Origin: Hyparrhenia diplandra
Taxonomy: Eukaryota; Streptophyta; Magnoliopsida; Poales; Poaceae
Length of the DNA: 64,000 bases
Assembly (NCBI GenBank): GCA_015847255.1
Contig: JADLZK010009382.1
Coordinates: forward strand, 1-64,000
Direction: 5' to 3'
The position numbers were made by a program, and so were the translations under genes. The notes beneath the pieces were generated by a model that saw only the letters and a program-made list of their open reading frames with translations, was not told the DNA's origin and did no database searches. Below, piece by piece: positions 54,556-64,000 of this stretch; position 1 is the first letter of the stretch, and each line of letters opens with the position of its first letter.

Positions 54556-55110
54556 TCACAACTATATGCATTTGCAAGTGGTGAGATACTGATCTATAGA
54601 TATCTGAAAACATCAGTCAATATGTCAGAAGTATTTTATTTGCCCCCTTTCCATTTCCTGTGTTGATGTTCCATGTAGTAATAACAGGACACATTTTCAG
54701 TTCTTGGAGTGGAAACAGACCTACACACACTATGTATTTATAACATCTGGTCATTGCCTCCCATCATGAGACACATATATGGGGCGAGCATAAAGGACCT
54801 CTTCCATGCAAGATGTGATTGGTTTGAACAGTAAATGCATAGCAATAAATTGGATGTCATCCAACACTACACTTGCCATTAACGATTAAAAATGAGGTCG
54901 ACATGAACTGGCACAACAGACAAACGTCTTATATATAGTGTTTCCAGTTGTGCAAGTACTCCACTGAATAGAAGCTAGGACAGCACCATGGAGTTTGTTG
55001 GAAGAAGATGCTCTTATGTATTAGGAATAGGAGGCAAAAGTGACAGGGGGTAGTGATGGCAACGGGAATGGGGTGCAGTGATTGTTCTTCTTGGAAGAAA
55101 GAAGTTAATA
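54556..55110. repeat. Local duplication family A, diverged copy A'
   Basis: Shares with A1/A2, in order: 'TTTATTTGCCCCCTTTC', TCTTATATATAGTGTTTCC (54928-54946), 'AGCACCATGGAG', 'GATGCTCTTATGTATTAGGA' and 'GGAGGCAAAAGTGAC'. More diverged than A1 and A2 are from each other. Confidence 0.65.
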
Positions 55111-55929
55111 GATTGGCACCCATGTAGAAGCTAGGAGCATCCATGAGCACGTCAAGGCCATCTACCAAATCAATTTGCATATTATTGTGGCGAACGGCAT
55201 TAGATAAAGTTCACGAGTATATTGGAGGATGGGGCCGACTATGCCCTTAACCTCTGTGGGGCACGAGCTTCCATCATGTGAGGAAAGTTGAATGCCACAC
55301 CAGGTCTCCCTGCTGGACATGTTGGTTGGAATAAGGCCCTGCAGATCCTCATAGAGATGCTTACCAGTAGCAGTGTTAGTAGAAGGCTGAAGTCTAATTA
55401 AACACATGAAGTCTGTTATATTTTGGTCCATTGAGGATGGTTTTGGGATGGTTAGAAGGTTGTGGATCCGTTTTTGTGATTTAGAGAATTTTTCTTTTTA
55501 TATATAAGGCCGTAGAAAATCTAAAATTATTTAATTGGGAATCCATATTCACAAAAATCATGTATCATACTTTGCTGGCTGGGTAATCACACCATGCGTC
55601 CAGGCAGCTTGGCATGGGAACAATAGAGTGCATACAGGTGATCGACACCCCACAACACAGTGAAATGGAGCCAAAAGAACTCTCCCCATTTCGGTCAACA
55701 ACAGACCAAATTCCACTGAGCATCTTTAACAATTATAAAAAAGTGTTCTAAAACTAAAGTTATCCTAATTGGCTAAAAATTACTGGTAATTAATTAAAAA
55801 AAGGCCCTACTTTTCATCAAAAGAAAGGCCCTACTCTAACTATTCCCTTGATTTGGGAAGGAAGACCAAACATGTGCAATGCCGTCATTTATATTGTCAT
55901 AATAGATGAAAACGACCATTGCTGCTGCG
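55111..55929. other. No gene seen
   Basis: Open frames on the minus strand (for example 55162-55431) show no motif. Duplicated AAGAAAGGCCCTACT-like words occur near 55800-55835. Confidence 0.45.
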
Positions 55930-56960
55930 CCATGGCCAAGTTAAAGATCCTTTTTTTTTTTTTTGTTCGAAGCAGCACTCAATGTTTTGGAACATTGAAT
56001 GAAAATTGTTGGATATATGTCGGTTTGTTAATCTTGCGAAAATCGTTTTTCTGAATGGCGTTTAGTCTTATTAAAATCATTAATAATTAAGATGATTCAG
56101 GCCATCACTGAAAAATGGCACATTTTCAGTTTCTGGGAGCAGGTGCCAAACAGTAGAACTATATATTTATTCATTGCAACTCTAATATATGGCTGCCACC
56201 AAGTGCACTTTGTTCTAGTCAACTACCGCTCGTTCATACAGGATGCTGATGAGCAAATCTTCCATTGAAATGCTTATTTCGAACAATAAATACTTGACGA
56301 GTAAAAACAATGTACTTCACACCTACGAATTGCCAAGTGCAGTACTGATTGCAACTAAGAAAAAGAAGTACTGTTGTCACTATCAAAATATATCGGCCTA
56401 TATAGTGCGTCCTGTACCAAGTTTAAGTCATCAAATGTAAGCACAGTGCCCCAGCGCTGGGCACGGGCTAGTAGGCTATATATAAAGTGTATCAAAGGAG
56501 TTAGTATGTAGGATGTTGAAATGATGATAAGAGTTAAGCTTGCATGGTTTATTGGGAACGGGAGGCAAAAGGGAAAGACATGTTAGCGTAGGAGCAACAA
56601 CCAGTATGTGTGAATTGGTCCGAATGATCTAAAAGGTGGGATGGCACTCGCATAGCATACCTGCTTGCAATGGCTGCACATACCACTTGGTTGGTGCTTT
56701 GTGGGAGCAAATGGCCAAAGAGAAGGATCTGCACAAAAGTGAGAAGATCTTTGTCCTTGTGGCAGCTCGGGCTGAACAAATTCCCCATTTGTCTCATTTA
56801 AAATGTCAACTTCTTCTATGTATGGATGGAGGGCTGTGCATGGGTGCATGCTAGCTGTATGGACATGTGAAGTGTAGCTGATGTTGGCTTGCTCATTGAT
56901 GTTAGTTAATTTTTGACTGTCGTTTTCTGCCTTTTTTTATTGTAATTGATATGTTTCTGT
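55930..56960. repeat. Local duplication family B, copy B2
   Basis: Counterpart of 45709-47160 at an offset of about 10.2 kb, lacking the LINE tail found in B1. A poly-T run (55951-55964) sits at the equivalent of the B1 T-run. Confidence 0.8.
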
Positions 56961-56989
56961 CTATTGGAAACTTCGAATAGAATCCCGTA

Positions 56990-57235
56990 ACATAGAGATT
57001 GCACATCGAGAGCAATGTAAAACAGTATAAACCTTGCTCATCTTGATTCTGTTTTGTCTAGCATACTTTAATGTCAAAATTGACATCTGAGCCGCAATGT
57101 AAACTGTATACACCTTGCTCATCTTGATTCTGTTTTGTCTAGCATACTTTAATGTCAAAATTGACTTCTGAACCGCAATGTAATTTGTATACACCTTGCT
57201 CATCTTGATTCTATTTTCTCAATGGTGACAGATTA
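56990..57235. repeat. 81-bp minisatellite, 3 copies
   Basis: ACCTTGCTCATCTTGATTCT recurs at 57031, 57112 and 57193, exactly 81 bp apart, with only a few differences. As 81 is divisible by three, an 80-codon minus frame with a 27-residue period stays open. I take it as a by-product. Confidence 0.93.
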
Positions 57236-57839
57236 CATCTGTTGCAGTTCAGAAGTCAGAGAACAATATGGTCACAACAGAGATGGAACCTGACTTTCAT
57301 TTGCTATTGAAAATTGAACTTTGATTTTGTTCGAAACAGATTAGATTTCTAATGACATAGGTGGTACTGACATTATCACAGGGACCTCGATTATTAAATT
57401 TAATGTTATAATTTTACACTTCAACAAAAAAAAAAAAATCCAGCAATGGGAGATTTTTGTTTTGTTTTGAGACCGCTCAATTTACTGCTGCCTCTAAAGT
57501 GGTGTCGTGACCGAGATGCCTCCAGAAATGCATTTGTAGGCTGTTCTATTTCCAGCCAATTCTAGAAATCAATTTGTACAGGCAGCTCTGTTTCTAACCA
57601 CCAAAACAACCGCTCCTATTTTTCAGGCTGCTAGGCACCATGGCTGAGCTATCTTGTCTCTGGCAAAGTCAATCATCTCCATGTTTGTCATCGAGCTCAG
57701 GCCAGTGCCCTGTTAGCCACCCAGTGGCGGAGCCACCAGTACGGAGTACGGGAGGCCGATGCGTGCGGTAACTTGCATCTTGGATGGTACCAAGTATTGG
57801 CACTATCAGAGCATGGACATTTAAAAAGATTAATGTTCC
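57236..57839. other. No gene seen
   Basis: Contains a poly-A run (57425-57438) and a short repeat of 'CAATTTGTA'/'GCATTTGTA' with 'GGCTGTTCT'/'GGCAGCTCT' near 57540-57590. Confidence 0.45.
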
Positions 57840-58690
57840 ATCTATAGTTTTTTAGATGGAAATAGAAAACATGACAACATTGTAAAACGAATGGGAGGGG
57901 TGACAAGAAGTGTAGACAAGGAAATCATCTAACATTTTATGTTGGGTGACATATAGCACATTTTGTTTGGAGGATTGAGGTAGCATTTGGTTTATCAACC
58001 CTAATGAATGAGACCTATTTGTTCTATATGTGGTTACACAACAATCTGAATAAAAATTGCCATGCCAATATGTATAAAATATGCCAGATTTTTAGTACAT
58101 GGAGCGGATGCAGACGTGCAGAACACATCATGCACTATATATTCTGTATCCTGTTATACTATATCTCTCCTCATGTTACAAATATATAGGCTACCTGGCT
58201 TGGTTCTGGTATGTGGTACTCTCCATCGGTCCAATGACAGAGCTCCATGGGGAGTGTCTAGTACGTAGAAGTGCTCTTCCATTCATGATATGCTTGGTTT
58301 GAAGACTGAATGCATAGTAACAAAATGCAAGCCCTTCCAACACTAGACTTGCTATTACTGAAGAAAAAACTAGTTCCACTATATCTCTCGCACAACATAC
58401 ATAAACTGCAGCACAAGGCTAGGACTGCAGCACAGGGCTTGTGGCAATAGGAGCATGATGCACGAAAGAGTCTCGAAGCAAATGCTACTATATATGTATA
58501 TTAGGAAAAGGAGGCAAAAGGGACTAGGAGTTGTGATGCCCAGGTTGATGAAGTGGCACGATGGTTCCATGGGGCCGACATAGTATTTGTTGAGGCGTCT
58601 AGTGCGCACAGACAGGCACGTGGATGGAAAGGACTCCAAGAAAAAGAATTTGCCAATGGTGGTGAATCATGCTAGATCTAGGGTTATGGA
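57840..58690. repeat. Local duplication family A, copy A2 with the empty Gypsy-1 site
   Basis: Aligns with 1860-2317 and then, without a break, with 44070-44620. The junction reads CTACCTGGCTTGGTTCTGGT (58190-58209) against CTAGCTGGCTTG at 2306-2317 and GCTTGAGTCTTGTATGTGG at 44070. One copy of GCTTG is present (58197-58201). Confidence 0.87.
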
Positions 58691-59079
58691 GCTATCCATA
58701 AAGAAGAGGAGCTGATAAGGCAGGATGGAATGGGACGATGGTGCCCTTCACCTGTGTCCGAGGGGAGTTCAATCATGTGTGCAAGGGAAGGAAACAAAGT
58801 TAGCGCCATGTAACCAAGCCAAGCTTGGGGAATTGAATGCCCTTCACGTCATCATGCTTGGTCCAACTTCTGGATCATACTTCGGGCACAAGAAATTTTC
58901 GTTTTTAAAAATTATGAAAATCATTTTTAGGGAAGGTTGAATTTTCAATGTAGGTTTTAAAAATGCCCTTGAAAACGGTTCATTTTTACAATGTATGACA
59001 TAGTTGCAATATCAAAACCACACATAACAATCAAAATTGACTATAAAAAAACTCCTGTTTGGTACACTGATTAAGCACA
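58691..59079. other. No gene seen
   Basis: AT-rich. A GTTTTTAAAAAT-type palindromic stretch lies near 58902-58925. Confidence 0.45.
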
Positions 59080-59345
59080 GTAGCAATGCATAACAACATC
59101 TATTACATTGTATCTTCTAAGCCTAGTATTTGATTATGCGATGAGTTCAGGGCAGCTTGGATGCAGCGTTTCATTTGTTCATCTTCACCTTGGCTACCTT
59201 CCGGTTCCCTCCTTTTTCATCTCGGTCTTCCCCTGATTTAGATTAGCTTTGCTATTTTATATTTTGCTAAAGAGAAACCACTTTATGGGAGGCCAGCAGG
59301 TGGGTAGGTGTAATTTCCTATATGCATTCACTTCTCTAGACGATC
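59080..59345. repeat. Local duplication family C, copy C2
   Basis: Counterpart of 52345-52710, shorter by about 90 bp. Confidence 0.85.
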
Positions 59346-59512
59346 CAATCTTGTACCCCATGAGGACTATAATTGCTTGGGGAGATATATCATAATAGAG
59401 TACCTAAAGCTCTTTCCCTACCTCTCTTTCTCCTCTCTCCCGTGCGGCCTCCTCTCTGACCTAGCAGGACGCCGCCACCGCCTCCCCGATGCATGCTGCC
59501 CCCCCCTCCTCT
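59346..59512. other. Flank of CACTA-2, pyrimidine-rich
   Basis: CT-rich stretch (59408-59450 and 59495-59512). No gene. Confidence 0.45.
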
Positions 59513-59529
59513 CACTATGCCGAAATCTC

Positions 59530-59890
59530 TATCTCGCGACACTTGTTAATCGCTATCGCGACACATATTTCACGTGTCACCCTTTTAAGGCCAGAGATAA
59601 GGCAGATATCCGTGGACGCGTGTTTACGGCGTCACCGATAGTAAACAATTGGTGACGCATCTTTAGAACATGCGCCACAGATACCAACAACACGCGTCAC
59701 AAATAACCTTAACCCGCACATCGATAGTTCATATCCGTGACGCCGTGTACTCTACACGTGTCAGCGATACCGGATATACGCGTCACTAATAACTCTAAGA
59801 GGTGTCACCGATATATGATATCGGTGACGCTTCCGGGTTACACGTGTCACCGATAACGGTAACATGCGTCACCGATAAAGAAATAAGAGT
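59530..59890. repeat. CACTA-2 subterminal repeats
   Basis: About ten copies of variants of GTGTCACCGATA / TATCGGTGACGC / ACGCGTCAC in both orientations, spaced 20-40 bp. Composition differs sharply from neighbouring DNA (CG-rich words in AT-rich flank). Confidence 0.8.
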
Positions 59891-59916
59891 GACACACACA
59901 AAAGAATACGCTGCCG

Positions 59917-59920
<4 letters not shown>

Positions 59921-59981
<61 letters not shown>
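59921..59981. repeat. (TA)n microsatellite, about 30 units
   Basis: Uninterrupted TATATA from 59921 to about 59980. Overlapping open frames of I/Y repeats are artefacts. Confidence 0.97.
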
Positions 59982-59984
<3 letters not shown>

Positions 59985-60198
59985 ACATATATATATGAAA
60001 GTCATCAAAGCCACACATATAAATGCACATAAGAGATATATATAGGCAGTCAGAGCCACACATACAGATTCACAAAAGATATGTATATGTCATCAATATA
60101 TTACACAATGTGAATGAGTGCACAATAGATACAGGAACTACACATATTTAACACATAACTAGACCTACAAAATAGCAAACACACATCCCTAGTGCTTC
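59982..60198. other. CACTA-2 spacer
   Basis: A duplicated 'AGCCACACATA.A...CACA..AGATAT' occurs near 60010 and 60055. No gene. Confidence 0.45.
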
Positions 60199-60294
60199 TA
60201 ACTTGCTGGATGATTGAACTCCTCTTTTTTTGTCGATGACTTGTTCCACTAACAACCTGCCAGCTTTCTCTATGCATCGGCAACACATCAAGTA
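60199..60294 (-). pseudogene. Duplicate, decayed copy of the Ulp1-gene terminal exon
   Basis: On the minus strand an acceptor-like TTGACATAG precedes GTACTTGATGTGTTGCCGAT. GGAACAAGTCATCGACAAAA follows, and it ends AGCAAGTTAG. It aligns with the real terminal exon at 60856-60972 (GAATTTGAAGTGCTGACGAC, AACAAGTGATCAACAAGAAA, ACAAGTTAA). The upstream intron sequence (AAAGCTC..) is also duplicated, so this is a segmental duplication of about 120 bp. Frame broken. Confidence 0.8.
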
Positions 60295-60855
60295 CCTATG
60301 TCAAGATAGAGCTTTGGTCAAAAATGAAACATGGTATAGTAACACAACAAGAAAAAAGATTATAGGCAAGCATCCAGTTTATAAAAATGGCTTCCAGTAT
60401 GGTGTTGCACAGCTTGTAAATTTCGAGCAATTTATATCAAAAAAACAAACACCATAGCTGCTCTACAGAAGTGCAGCTACTTGGCATGGTCAATTGGGTG
60501 AAATCTTGGACTTTATGATCACAATCAGTGAATCCTACACATCACACAATCGTAAACTTGAAAAAAAAAAAAAGAATGTTCAGTAGCTTGCTCTAGTGTC
60601 TGTACATAGTGTTATCTGAATATTTTCTGTACTCGACAGAGGCTTGGCCTTCCACAGGCTCACTCCATTGAAAAGAAATGGAAAATACAGTTGGTCAGAC
60701 AAAGGCAATGTGGCTAATATACTGAATCAATGGGGATATGAACTTTCAGTTGCAAATTTTTCAATATTTAGAACCTTGTGAACTGAAACAATGGACACCT
60801 TAATTAGTCAGGCCTAATTACCTTAACAACAGTAGCATAGATTCACAGGCCCGCT
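60295..60855. other. Downstream region of the Ulp1-like gene
   Basis: AT-rich with a poly-A run at 60560-60572. No exon seen. Confidence 0.45.
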
Positions 60856-63800
60856 TTAACTTGTAGGATGATGGAACTCTCCTTTCTTGTTGATCACTTG
60901 TTTCATGAAGAACTTTGCCATCTTCTCTCTAATTGCTCTCATGTCCATAGGCGTCGTCAGCACTTCAAATTCCTATGTCAAAAAAGAGCTTTGGTCAAGA
61001 ATAAAACATGGTACAGTAAGAACAAGCAGCTATCAGTGTGTGTATGTGTGACTGTAATTGCAGAGAAGAGAGAGAAATGGAGGCAGCTAGCATGGCTGCA
61101 TATGCATCCTTCAGTGAAATCAATATTGTATACAGGAAGAAATGAATTCATCAAACTTGGATTACATACTGTCCAACAGGCCACATCACACATACATATA
61201 AGCTATCAAACTTGGAATTGGCCATGCTAGCTGGTTAGTCAAATGATGGCTGGAATTTAGTGTTTCAATCAGATTTGAGAAACTTCATCCAGTTCCAGAG
61301 GAACAATGCAGCTGACTTTTGTAGATTTAATAAATAAATATATAAATCCATAGTAGTATGTATGATATTATGGTTGTGCTTTGGAGTTTGCTTGTTTCGA
61401 GCAAGTGAATCTGCTGTTGTTTTGTACTTGTGCATGCTAAGTTGGTCAGATACATGTGCCTAGATTGAAGCAATGATGAGATGGAGCTCAGCTGCTGGTT
61501 GGTCTCTCAAATTGAGATGAAATTGTCCCAGATCTAAGCTACTAGATCTGTACCAAACCCAGGTTGTCATAATCTGCATTGTGAGCATGGAAGTTCACAA
61601 AATCTGCACTGTCAAGCCAAACTTTGTCATTTTTTCCCCTGTTTCTCCAAATGCACTACATTCTACTCCCCAATGGGTCAACAAGGTCAGTAGTAGTCAG
61701 CAAGGACACCAAAACATTCAAAACCAGTTTGTGAACATGTGCCTTGCTCCTGATCCACAGAATTGACCAGCAGCAAGGGAAATTCAGTAGAACTTGAGAG
61801 GTGAGCAGCAGCACATGTACCTCAGAGCATTCCAAGTTTGTCATTCTCATAGATACATTCAAATGGTGTGCAGCATGGAAGCCGGATAACAACTTGTTAG
61901 TACTAGAATCTTGATGGCACTGCAAGAAATATATATAGAATATACAATCATTTGAAAATAAAAGTTGAACACAATACAAATACTGAATTTTATTTGTGGA
62001 AGCACTTACCGCATATTTAACAGCGTGTGTCAATGGTTGTCTATCTTTCATCTTGCTTGTGTGTATTGCAAAAGCCCTGCATGCAAGCGTACAACACACA
62101 CACACACATATATGCCTCGTTATGTTTGTTTAATGATATGGATATTTATGAGACAAGTCAAATAGTAGGTAAGAAAACCAACTCACTCGTCAATCAACAA
62201 CGTTAACATGCTGAAATCCTGTCTTGCAGATTTGTTGGGGTCAAGGTATATGACCTGATTCCACTTTTGAATTACTATCACGACGATCCAATGGTTTTCA
62301 TCTAAACCACCAGAGTTGTAAGCAAACATTATAAAGTCTTTGCTATTATATCTGGTGAAGGCCTTTAGCACATACTGCAGAAGACCCGCTCTATCAAAGT
62401 TAATGCAGCTCAGTGACATCACTTGTGGATCAAGAAAGCCCACAGGAATGTCCTTATCCCTAGCTTCCACAAACAGGCATCTAATAATAAGAGAGAACAT
62501 GTTTTTTAGATTTGAATCAGTATGGCTTTAACAGAAAGACTTTAAGAATCAGCATGGCAGTAACAAAAATGTCCTTAGTCTTAGATTTGAATCAACATAG
62601 ATAAAGCAGTTGGTCTAAGGAGATTAGGTACTTACAATGTCCAGCATTGAAGAAGTGAGGAATCCAATCCACGAAAGTTGAAGAGATCATATAGACAATT
62701 GTATCTCACAAGCATAACCTCAAAATCTGTTGAATTCAGCAAATAAATACCCTTGAACCTGAGATGTATCCCACCACTCCTCTCGTTATCGGCACAATCT
62801 TTCATGTAATAAGCATGAAGATCAGTACATCCAGGTCCTAGCGCCTTGAGGTCCATTCCTGGGAGCAATAACTGACCACATTTGTACTTGGAGGTCCATT
62901 TTTGATGCTGTGTGTTGGGGAAGCCGGAACCTGCCCACCCCTACGGTCGGCACGAAACCACGATTAGAGACAACCCGAAGGGGATAAGATTCGGCCTCAG
63001 TGGCCGGATGATGTAAGGATTCGGGTCTCGGCGCGTCGCGATCCCAGCAGTGAAGGGGAGGAAACCCGAATGGTGGGAGCTTCGCATGATGCGGGCGGAA
63101 GCGAAGGGTTTCGGCCATAACGAGCGGGCGAACGTCCAACGGACGGGGTCAGTCCATGAGGAATGACGCTACATGGACGAAAGCTCTAGCATTCGGCCGG
63201 GGAGGCCGAATGCCGCGGTTTTCGTCACTCGGAGATTACGAATGAAGGCGTGCGGCCCGGATGTGGAGACATTCGGTCCATCTTGCTGAATGTCAAAGCT
63301 TCCGTCCGGTACCGGTCAGGAACTTGCGATGAGCCGACGTTTTAACGTCCCGTCAAAGGTGGCGAATGCTTAGGCTCGATGCCCCAAGGGCGGGGATCTA
63401 GCACAAGTCCCCCTGGTTTCATGGTGGGAAGGCAAAGGCGGTCACCTACGACGGCAGGGCCGAAAGGACCGTTGACGAATGTCTTTCGATTCTATCGTGC
63501 AGGAGCCCACAGTCCAACATCAAGCGGCCCGAGGGGGGCAGGTGGGATCCTGAGGCGGGAAAAGACCACGCTGCCCTTGGTTGACGGTGGGAGACGCCAA
63601 GGTCTGGGGTTGGTCGGAGGACAAAATTGGAATTGTAATAGTCTACGGAGTATAAATAGACCCCCAAGGGGGGATTGTAAGGAGATTGAGATTTAATAGA
63701 AGAGTGCTCCAGTTTGCACACACTTTCGTGTGATCAGTTCGGTCTTGTTGCGTGACTCGTCCTACCAGGGGGTAGCCTGCTTCGGGGCTACACCAACACT

Positions 63801-64000
63801 GTGGTTTTGTGGTCGCCTTTCCACTCTCTCTAGCAGCCTTACTTGACACATTTTGCTGCACGGATGGCTTTACACTCTCTTTGGCAGCCTTACTAGCCCC
63901 TTTGTGTTGCATAGGTGGCTTTACACTCCGTGCAACAGACTCAGTACCCACTTTTGGCTGCATGGGCAGCTTAGTAGTAGCGACAACCTCCGTCTCTGAA
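60856..64000 (-). CDS. Ulp1/C48-peptidase-like transposon gene, multi-exon, 5' end outside window, interrupted by a solo LTR
   Basis: Exons on the minus strand, all phase-consistent: beyond 64000 to 63799, then (after the solo LTR) 62907-62636, 62480-62187, 62076-62010, 61919-61821 and 60972-60856 ending TAA. Splice donors are GTAAG, GTGAG, GTAAG and GTACA, and acceptors end in AG. The first visible part is a K/S/V repeat region (SKAAKESVKPSV). The middle has VMLVRYNCLYDLFNF. The peptidase region has ENHWIVVIVIQKWNQVIYLD with the catalytic His-Trp and Asp. The cysteine block reads NKLLSGFHAAHH, where related peptidases have Cys-Gly, so the nucleophile appears to be Ser. The C-terminal exon encodes 38 residues (REKMAKFFMKQVINKKGEFH). 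C48 peptidases cleave SUMO-like conjugates; in transposons the role is unclear. Possibly inactive. Confidence 0.75.
60973..61820 (-). other. Last intron of the Ulp1-like gene
   Basis: Between donor GAG|GTACAT (61821) and acceptor GACATAG (60973). The phase allows direct joining. It includes small GTGTGT and ATAAATA runs. A missed exon cannot be excluded. Confidence 0.5.
62913..63798 (+). mobile_element. Solo LTR inserted in an exon of the Ulp1-like gene
   Basis: 886 bp, starting TGTTGGGGAAGCC and ending GGCTACACCAACA, flanked by CTGTG at 62908-62912 and 63799-63803. It has a TATA box at 63651 and no internal coding region, primer site or partner LTR. Removing it with one TSD joins the flanking exon in frame (K-P-Q / H-Q-K-W), which proves the boundaries. 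Its length and GC-rich sequence suggest a Gypsy-type LTR. Confidence 0.93.
63651..63658 (+). promoter_or_regulatory. TATA box of the solo LTR
   Basis: GGAGTATAAATAGACC lies about 140 bp before the LTR end on the plus strand. This fixes the LTR orientation as plus, opposite to the gene it interrupts. Confidence 0.7.

Larger units (their letters stand above)
59513..64000. mobile_element. CACTA-2: left end of a second CACTA-type element (continues past the window)
   Basis: CACTATGCCGAAATCTCTAT at 59513 looks like a CACTA terminal repeat. It is followed by inverted and direct subterminal motifs (GTGACGC and GCGTCACCGATA) to 59890, then a minus-strand multi-exon gene with an Ulp1-type peptidase domain of the kind carried by plant DNA transposons. 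The right end lies outside the window, so the inverted repeat and TSD (TCT at 59510-59512?) cannot be checked. MULEs also carry such peptidases, so the superfamily is inferred from the end sequence. Confidence 0.65.

Noticed and set aside
59869..60063. I/Y-repeat open frames on both strands
   Set aside because: Translated (TA)n microsatellite.

Overview
This window is plant nuclear DNA, almost certainly from a grass. It contains a Stowaway-type MITE, Tat-lineage Ty3/Gypsy and Ty1/Copia LTR retrotransposons, CACTA transposons, L1-type LINE pieces, and GC-rich exons alternating with AT-rich introns. I see no intact host gene, rRNA, canonical tRNA or CRISPR array. Most long open frames are shadows of transposon genes or of tandem repeats.

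The dominant structure is a nest of transposons in which every junction can be read from its target-site duplication (TSD). Gypsy-1 spans 2318-44069 (TSD GCTTG) and sits in a locally duplicated AT-rich locus. CACTA-1 spans 5419-33800 (TSD TCG) and lies inside Gypsy-1's reverse transcriptase gene. CACTA-1 was in turn hit by Gypsy-2 at 9896-19313 (minus strand, TSD AATAG) and by a Copia element at 26062-31241 (minus strand, TSD GATAC). The Copia element landed inside an exon-like fragment of acetylornithine deacetylase carried by CACTA-1. CACTA-1 also carries a receptor-kinase fragment, several GC-rich exon-like blocks of unknown origin and a trimer of tRNA-like modules. I found no transposase in it, so it looks like a non-autonomous, gene-fragment-carrying (Pack-type) CACTA.

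Below the insertion, Gypsy-1 resumes its pol gene at 33801 and ends it near 36174. A long 3' region follows, with two tandem-repeat arrays (about 88 bp and about 69 bp units) and an antisense open frame resembling the Transposase_28 / 'putative gypsy type transposon' family. The 3' LTR is at 43358-44069.

From 44075 to 59512 the sequence is a mosaic of diverged local duplications (families A, B, C, D and E below). One copy of family A near 58195 preserves the empty target site of Gypsy-1. Interspersed are LINE fragments (including a 25-bp LINE tail flanked by a 14-bp TSD), a solo LTR (54206-54550), an 81-bp minisatellite and an unrecognised two-exon open frame (47376-47953).

The right edge (59513 onward) is the start of a second CACTA-type element. 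Its minus-strand multi-exon gene encodes an Ulp1/C48-peptidase-like domain. This gene is interrupted by a solo LTR (62913-63798, TSD CTGTG), and its catalytic cysteine position appears to be serine. It runs off the window.
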